DNA from: Actinidia chinensis
Taxonomy: Eukaryota; Streptophyta; Magnoliopsida; Ericales; Actinidiaceae
Assembly: GCA_009663005.1 (NCBI GenBank)
Contig: CM018905.1
Coordinates: 18,184,919-18,207,418 of the forward strand
Direction of reading: 5' to 3'
Length of the DNA: 22,500 bases
The notes beneath the pieces are model-generated. The model ran no database searches, was not told the origin of the DNA, and saw nothing but the letters and a program-made list of their open reading frames with translations. The position numbers and the translations under genes were made by a program. Shown piece after piece: positions 17,446-22,500 of this stretch. Every line of letters begins with the position of its first letter. Position 1 is the stretch's first letter.

Positions 17446-17739
17446 TCCCTCGACCTCCCGTTTAGGGGCACTGCCCCCAAGAATCTTGCGACTTGTCGAG
17501 CAAGTCAATCCCGATTGAGGGTACTACTCTCAAAACCTGCCTCTTAGGACCCCCGGGGCATGCTGAGTATAGCGGGTGTTAGACCATTAGTGGTAATTAC
17601 ATTTACATTATTTATCTATTCATGTGGTTAGTCCTCGAAAGTGAAGAAGATGAAAAAAGAGTGATCAAATAGTTAGAAAGCAAGAGGTCATCTTAGATCG
17701 AGATGAGCTATTGCAAAAAACCCAAATGAAAAGTTTTAG
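17446..17739. other. Non-coding spacer before the copia coding region
   Basis: This stretch is locally more GC-rich (GGGGCACTGCCCCC, a perfect palindrome-like stem at 17464-17477, and CCCCCGGGGC near 17551). It has no recognised gene. It may be LTR or leader sequence. Confidence 0.3.
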
Positions 17740-18867
17740 GGCACATGCTTTAAACTAAATAAGTTTGAGGTGTCTGTTCTAAGTGCAAAAAAAAACAATG
17801 AATCCTCGCGCTTCATGCAAGTTATGCTTGAGGTAGTCATGGGGGTGTATTTGATCATAAACCTCTCGGCTATGGTTTTTGAAGTGAACATGGTGGGTTC
17901 AAATCCACAAGAATGGTGGATAGAACATTTAGGGCCACACACCATGTTTGTTGCGATAGACAAATGTTCCCACCTGAGCTAATTGCAAATGGTGAAATTT
18001 TTTGAGAAATTCAGCCACATCGGAGGGTGGGGGATAGACAGGTGATTCTGAAAATGGACTTCATTAAAAGTGTTTACTTTGAACAATGTGTTATTTTATG
18101 CCTAAAATCCAGAAGAAACCTGGTTTCTGGTTCTCTACTGAGATACACGCATTTTTGTAGGTCTTTAAGGTAGATAGTTCACTTTGTCTAATCCCTACTA
18201 TTAATAAGAAGGAATTTTATGTTGTTTATATGCTTGAGTCTTTCATTTTGTGATATGGTAGATTAGAACATGTTAATTATGATTTTATGCATGGAATAAT
18301 TAACTGTATCACATTTCAGCTTTCCAAATTAATAAAAATCACACAATGAGGACATGTGTTGAGGCAAAGCTTAACTCGATCTTCGTTTCAATTCAGCTGA
18401 AAAAAAGTACGGAAATTATTGGGTTACTCCACATCGATGTGTGTGATTTAAAGTATGTCTAAACATCCCAATGCAATAAAAGTTATTTCATAACTTTCAT
18501 TGATGATTATACGAAAACTATTATGGTACTTGTAAAGAGCAAGGATGAAACTTGGGACAAATTCATTCTTTATAAAAATGAGGTTGAAAAGTAGAAAATT
18601 AAAGGGTATGAGACATTTACCAAACCACTGCACCTAATTCTACTCAATAGAAGAGAAATGCCTAAATGAAAGAAATCTATCTGAATGATATGATGAATGC
18701 TATGTTGGTAAATTATGGGTTGCCTCAGAACTATATCGTGAATATAGTGCCGTTCAAGAAGTTAGACAAAACCCTGTATTTGTTATTTAAGGGTAGGAGA
18801 CCTATTTATACAACGAATTTGCAACGGAATCGAGACATTGCAAGAGAGATAAAACACCAATATCTTA

Positions 18868-18899
<32 letters not shown>

Positions 18900-19507
18900 G
18901 TGAGCATCGGACATACAAGAAAGTTGTGGGTTGTCCTAAGGGTCCATTATGAAAAGAGACTATTAAAAGTGAGGTTAATTCCATTCTACAAAATCCTACG
19001 AAGGGACTAGTGGATTTGCCACTATGCAGTAAGCCTCTAGGATACAAATGGATCTTCAAGAGAAAGATGAAGGCAGATGGGTCAATAGATAATTACAAGG
19101 GTAGGCTTGTTATCAAAGATATAGACAAAAAGAAGGCCTAAACTATTTTGATACTTACTCATCAGTCTCGTGAATTACATTCATTCAGATGATAATTGTT
19201 ATTGCAGCTTTGCTAAAGCTCGAGATACATAAATGGATAAAAAGACAACTTTCTTGAATGATGAGAGTTTTTCCACACTTGGACAGAAAGAGAAAGTCTT
19301 TAGGCTGTTAAATCTTTGATGGTCTCAAGAAGTGCTAAAAAATCGCATGAGCAGTTGACAGTATGTATTGTTTAATGACTTCAGAATCAATGAATGTGAC
19401 AATGTATATATGTCAAGAACATAAATAAATGTGATTATATTTTGTATCTTACCTGATGACATGATCATTATAGGTAGTAATGGTAAGGTTATCCAATCTA
19501 ACAAGAC
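17740..19507 (+). pseudogene. Ty1/copia polyprotein, decayed and truncated in reverse transcriptase
   Basis: Order on the plus strand is protease, integrase, RT, which defines copia. About 17860-17990: INLSAMVFEVNMVGSNPQEWW, then after a shift ATHHVCCDRQMF, the protease region (its DTG is lost). About 18085-18140: LTLNNVL then NLVSGS-like. At 18227: YMLESFIL-stop-YGRLEHVNY, the gag-pre-integrase LWHGRLGH block with Trp turned into a stop. Integrase: HIDVCDLK (Asp 18436-18438), FIDDYTK, VKSKDETWDKFILYKNEVE, a deletion, then DMMNAMLVNYGLPQN and VPFKKLDKT. RT: KETIKSEVNSILQN, DLPLCSKPLGYKWIFKRKMK, then ECDNVYMS and LPDDMIIIGS (19449-19478) in the place of YVDDMLI. Similarity ends at 19507. RNase H is absent. 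Confidence 0.85.
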
Positions 19508-20319
19508 TGTAATGCCTCGCCCTCCCGGGCCATTAATTAAAAATTAATCCATTATTTTCTTATTTTCCTAAAATACAAATCAGAACACTATTTTTCTCAA
19601 ATAGTCTCCAATTTTATTTTACAATGTCTCCAAATGTTTAATACAAAAGTCAAAATATAGAATCTTTTATCCTCGCCTGACCATCTCGTAATATAACCCA
19701 ATATCCTTTCTCCACCTAAAAATTATTTTAAAACATGGAAGTATACAATACGGACGGGAATATACTCAACGAATCTATAATGACTTCAACAACAAATTTA
19801 GAAGAGCTCAACAAATCATCAAATCATGAAGGACCTCATACTCTCGGTTTTTTTCTGATACATTACTAGGGGCGCGGCCTCAATCACGTCTCCAAGCTCC
19901 TTCTGGCTTTTTCCGGTCCTTAGTGGCACTATTGACGAGTCCCTCGTACATGTACCATCCATTCCATAGCATTTAGCTATCAATATAATAACATGCATAC
20001 ACTACTCATGATTCCCCAATAAAAACCATTATTTCAACAGATAGGCACACCTTTCTCCAAGAAGATATAAGAGCAGGTATTTTAGAAAAAATTCTAAAAT
20101 TTAGCAAGCATATTGTATACCTCCTGCTTACCATCAAATTGACACCATTAATATGAGATCTGGTCTCCCATGATCATCATCTAATTCTACCTTGATCCGA
20201 CATCATCTCACCGTTGGATCTACGTTCTATTTTTCATGATCAAAGGCTAACGCACACTATAATATTCTCCCATCTCTCATTCCTTCTGCTTCTCTCTTTG
20301 GTCCATTTGTGGATCGCTC
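19508..20319 (+). mobile_element. Putative LTR or repeat inserted in the copia RT
   Basis: At 19508 the RT similarity stops and TGTAATGCCTCGCCCTCCCG begins, resembling the TGTAAYGCCCC start of many plant LTRs. AAGAC precedes it. The sequence continues AT-rich with a distinct GC-richer block at 19868-19960 (GGGGCGCGGCCTC, CATGTACCATCCATTCC). No coding domain and no second copy of the start in the same family form were found in the window, so it may be one LTR of a larger element or a fragment. Confidence 0.4.
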
Positions 20320-21240
20320 TATCACACCCCTAACCTAAATAAATAATTAATGCTAATTCGGCGGGATTGATCTTCACAGTCCACCAGAGCCTGCGAACGA
20401 CACTCATTCACACAATAGCTCAACTATACGTAATACCTCAATCTTATTCATTGATAATTAAAAAAAAAACAAAATGGCCAATCCAATAAATGTAAACAAT
20501 ATACAATACCCTGAACTGAAACAATGCACAACCTCTGTATAAAACATAAACAGGTATACAACTGAACACAAACTATACACTGTACAAAAGCAAGAACTAT
20601 CCCAAGTTCTGCCAACATCCAACCACAAACTAGGAAAGCCTCCCAAGGTCTAGGATCATGACAACACGTGAACCAGACAAACTAATTATATCCCTCACCT
20701 GTCAAAAAAGAGGCCATTGGGTGGAGCTTAATAATCAACATGCTCACCATAGATAATCCACACTCCATAAAGAATGATACAGGGATAAGCCATTCATTAT
20801 GGAAAAATCTGAGACCCAATAAAGAATGTATATTGCAATAATGACACCCCACTATGGTTGCAAGTTTGTTTAAATAACGTTGGCCCAATATTTGTGGCCT
20901 TCGTTATCAAGGAATGCCCCTACTAGACACATCCCTAGGAATCGCCCCTACTGCGGTCACATCCCTAGCCAAAGTCCCTCATGACTAAGCCTTCCTCTCG
21001 TGCTATATATGCAAACATCAAGATAAAATGATATGTATTGCCACATCACCCCATTAAAAATCATATAATCACCTCATGTATATAATTATCATCACCCATC
21101 ATATGAAATTCTAAACAATCATATGAATCAATTATCATATATTTATTTTCACCTGTCACTGCCACACACACTGCCAAGTGTAAATCACGCCTGAGTTGCC
21201 TTGAAGGGCCCTTCTCCTTCTTTAGCCCCTGTTAGTCACA
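20320..21240. other. Non-coding repeat-like DNA with a second LTR-like start
   Basis: TATCACACCCCTAACC at about 20319-20334 followed by AATAAATAATTAATG resembles the start at 19508 (TGTAATGCCTCGCCC then ATTAATTAAAAATTAAT). A two-copy short repeat sits at 20911-20968: GGAATGCCCCTACTAG-ACACATCCCTA and GGAATCGCCCCTACTGCGGTCACATCCCTA. Minus-strand frames at 20458-20646 and 20682-20888 have no recognisable domain. The strand is C-rich relative to G. Confidence 0.35.
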
Positions 21241-21820
21241 ATTGATCAATCACAAGTACAATGTATAATCAATAACGATAAAATTCGACATAGAGAATTT
21301 TTTCCTCTTCGCAACCCAATAACATTGTTTTTGTATATGCAATATCTCATGTACATAATTGAAGCCAACTAATCAATAGTGTTAGGTAACATAATGCACT
21401 CATCTTAACCCCCCCGGTGATGCATTGGATATATTACAACTCAAACCTATAAATTTATAATTTATTCCGATGGATTCTCATTAAATGATAGTAATCACAT
21501 CCTATTAAAATTTCATAGTGATCGGATAATTGTCCACACGTTAATTGTCACCAATCAGTCAATATTAAACTGTCGATTACACTTTATATAAACATTGTTT
21601 ACCTTGTGAATAGGCCTAAACGGAACCCTCTATCATTGGATTCAGAAATGAAAAACATAGGAATACGACTATCCCTACATTAAAAATTTTATTCCAATTG
21701 ACCAATTGACATAAATACAGAAAAACAATATTTTGTTGTAGTTGAGTTTCTCTATCTAGCATCTTTTATATTTTTTAATGTTTAAAATTAATTGATATTT
21801 TGCCCCACAAAGAGGTGTGT
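21241..21820. other. AT-rich stretch, nothing recognised
   Basis: No open frame or repeat of note. CCAATTGACCAATTGAC at about 21694-21710 is a small direct repeat. Confidence 0.3.
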
Positions 21821-21863
21821 AAAAGGTTTTTGCATGGTTACAGGAGCATTAAGAAAGAAAAAG

Positions 21864-21983
21864 AAGTCAAACCGCCTTAACCCGACCGGTCCATGCAAAT
21901 TTCGACCGGTTCAGAAAAGATCAGAAGTACAAATCGCCTAACCCGACTGGTCCAACTTCTCCGACCAGTCGAACAGTAATCAG
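21864..21983. repeat. Two-unit array of GACCGGTC-type dyads, 61 bp period
   Basis: Unit 1 starts AAGTCAAACCGCC at 21864, unit 2 AAGTACAAATCGCC at 21925. Each contains two dyads: CGACCGGTCC and CGACCGGTTC in the first, CGACTGGTCC and CGACCAGTCG in the second. Each ends in ATCAG. Period and two-dyad layout are the same as in the array at 16790-17445. Confidence 0.65.
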
Positions 21984-22171
21984 TGGCAAAATTATGTAAA
22001 AGTGTTGAGCATGGAATAAGTTGATTTCTGAAAGAAACAATAAATGCTCCTAATAAATTTTCTATGACAAGTCATAATGATAGGGATATGTAAATCAACA
22101 TATGCACAAAAGTCAAAGAAAATGCCTTCCCTCATTCTCTCCCTCACGCTGCTTCTTCTCTCTCTACAAAT

Positions 22172-22246
22172 AGTATCTATAGATATATTATAGATAGTAG
22201 ATATAGATAGATAGAAGATAGATAGATAGGATAGATAGATAGTGAT
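22172..22246. repeat. GATA/TAGA microsatellite
   Basis: An interrupted run of ATAGATAGATAG units preceded by TATCTATAGATATATTATAG. It follows a CTCTCTCTCTAC stretch, a common LTR-promoter or leader context, but no TATA box can be assigned. Confidence 0.85.
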
Positions 22247-22500
22247 ATTATATTATAGTATTAATAATGTATGTATATATTATTTGTCTTATATAGGAGG
22301 AGAGGGAGATATATTACAATGATGAGAATTTTTTGGTCTTAAGTTTGTTCTCTCTCTAAGTTTTGAGTTTTAAGTTAGTTTTAATTTTTAGTTTTAGAAT
22401 AGTACATTCTCAAACACTTTAATTTCGTTTGAGTGAATAATTAATCAAATAGAAGTAGTAAGGTAAAAATAACTTTATTGTTTACTTTATTGTTTCTTTT
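22247..22500. other. AT-rich right edge
   Basis: This holds GGAGGAGAGGGAGATAT at 22297-22313, then T/A-rich sequence with repeated AGTTTT words and a duplicated TTTACTTTATTGTTT-like end. No gene is recognised. Confidence 0.3.

Noticed and set aside
17140..17508. 122-codon minus-strand frame with repeated peptide blocks, briefly considered as a repeat protein
   Set aside because: The peptide repeats simply mirror the 61-bp DNA array; no start context or domain.
1..22500. tRNA, rRNA, snRNA or ordinary host gene exons
   Set aside because: I read for conserved words and domain motifs on both strands and saw none. A covariance-model scan would be needed to exclude small RNAs.

Overview
The window looks like repeat-dominated nuclear DNA from a flowering plant. 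Every protein similarity I recognise belongs to plant LTR retrotransposons (Ty3/gypsy of the Tat/Athila type, and Ty1/copia). I see no intact host gene, tRNA, rRNA, operon or CRISPR array. Domain names rest on conserved residues remembered for these families, not on a database search.

Left part (1 to about 11,650). A Tat-type Ty3/gypsy element lies on the minus strand. Its 5' LTR is at 10650-11239, its primer-binding site at 10624-10642, then come gag, protease, reverse transcriptase, RNase H and integrase down to about 5035, and its 3' LTR is at 925-1502. Between integrase and the 3' LTR lie a roughly 48-bp tandem repeat (about 4665-4930) and an extra gene on the opposite (+) strand with its own promoter-like region (about 1610-4470). 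All genes are broken by frameshifts. The element sits inside the 5' LTR of a second element of the same family and orientation: the outer LTR is split into 735-917 and 11246 to about 11650, with AGACTT at both junctions. The outer element's primer site and gag start run off the left edge.

Middle part (about 11,650-15,600). Visibly AT-rich sequence holds a 600-bp CCA/CAT-rich, G-poor simple-sequence tract, a 108-bp tandem duplication, and a 1.95-kb segment bounded by about 100-bp imperfect inverted repeats (13648 and 15592). That segment looks like a non-autonomous DNA transposon and appears to contain a solo copia-type LTR (about 14169-15308).

Right part (about 15,600-22,500). An LTR-like tail and a 61-bp tandem array of AACCGGTT-type dyads precede a decayed plus-strand copia polyprotein (about 17740-19507: gag tail, protease, gag-pre-integrase, integrase, reverse transcriptase). 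The copia sequence stops inside reverse transcriptase at 19508, where a TGTAATGCC sequence that looks like an LTR start begins. The rest is non-coding repeat-like DNA with a second ACCGGT dyad array of the same 61-bp period and a GATA microsatellite.

No new biochemical system is evident. The most informative items are the self-nested Tat insertion, the antisense gene with its own promoter, the satellite-like repeat in the element's 3' region, the 61-bp dyad arrays at two loci, and an indel-rich divergence pattern in the Tat region that may partly reflect sequence quality.
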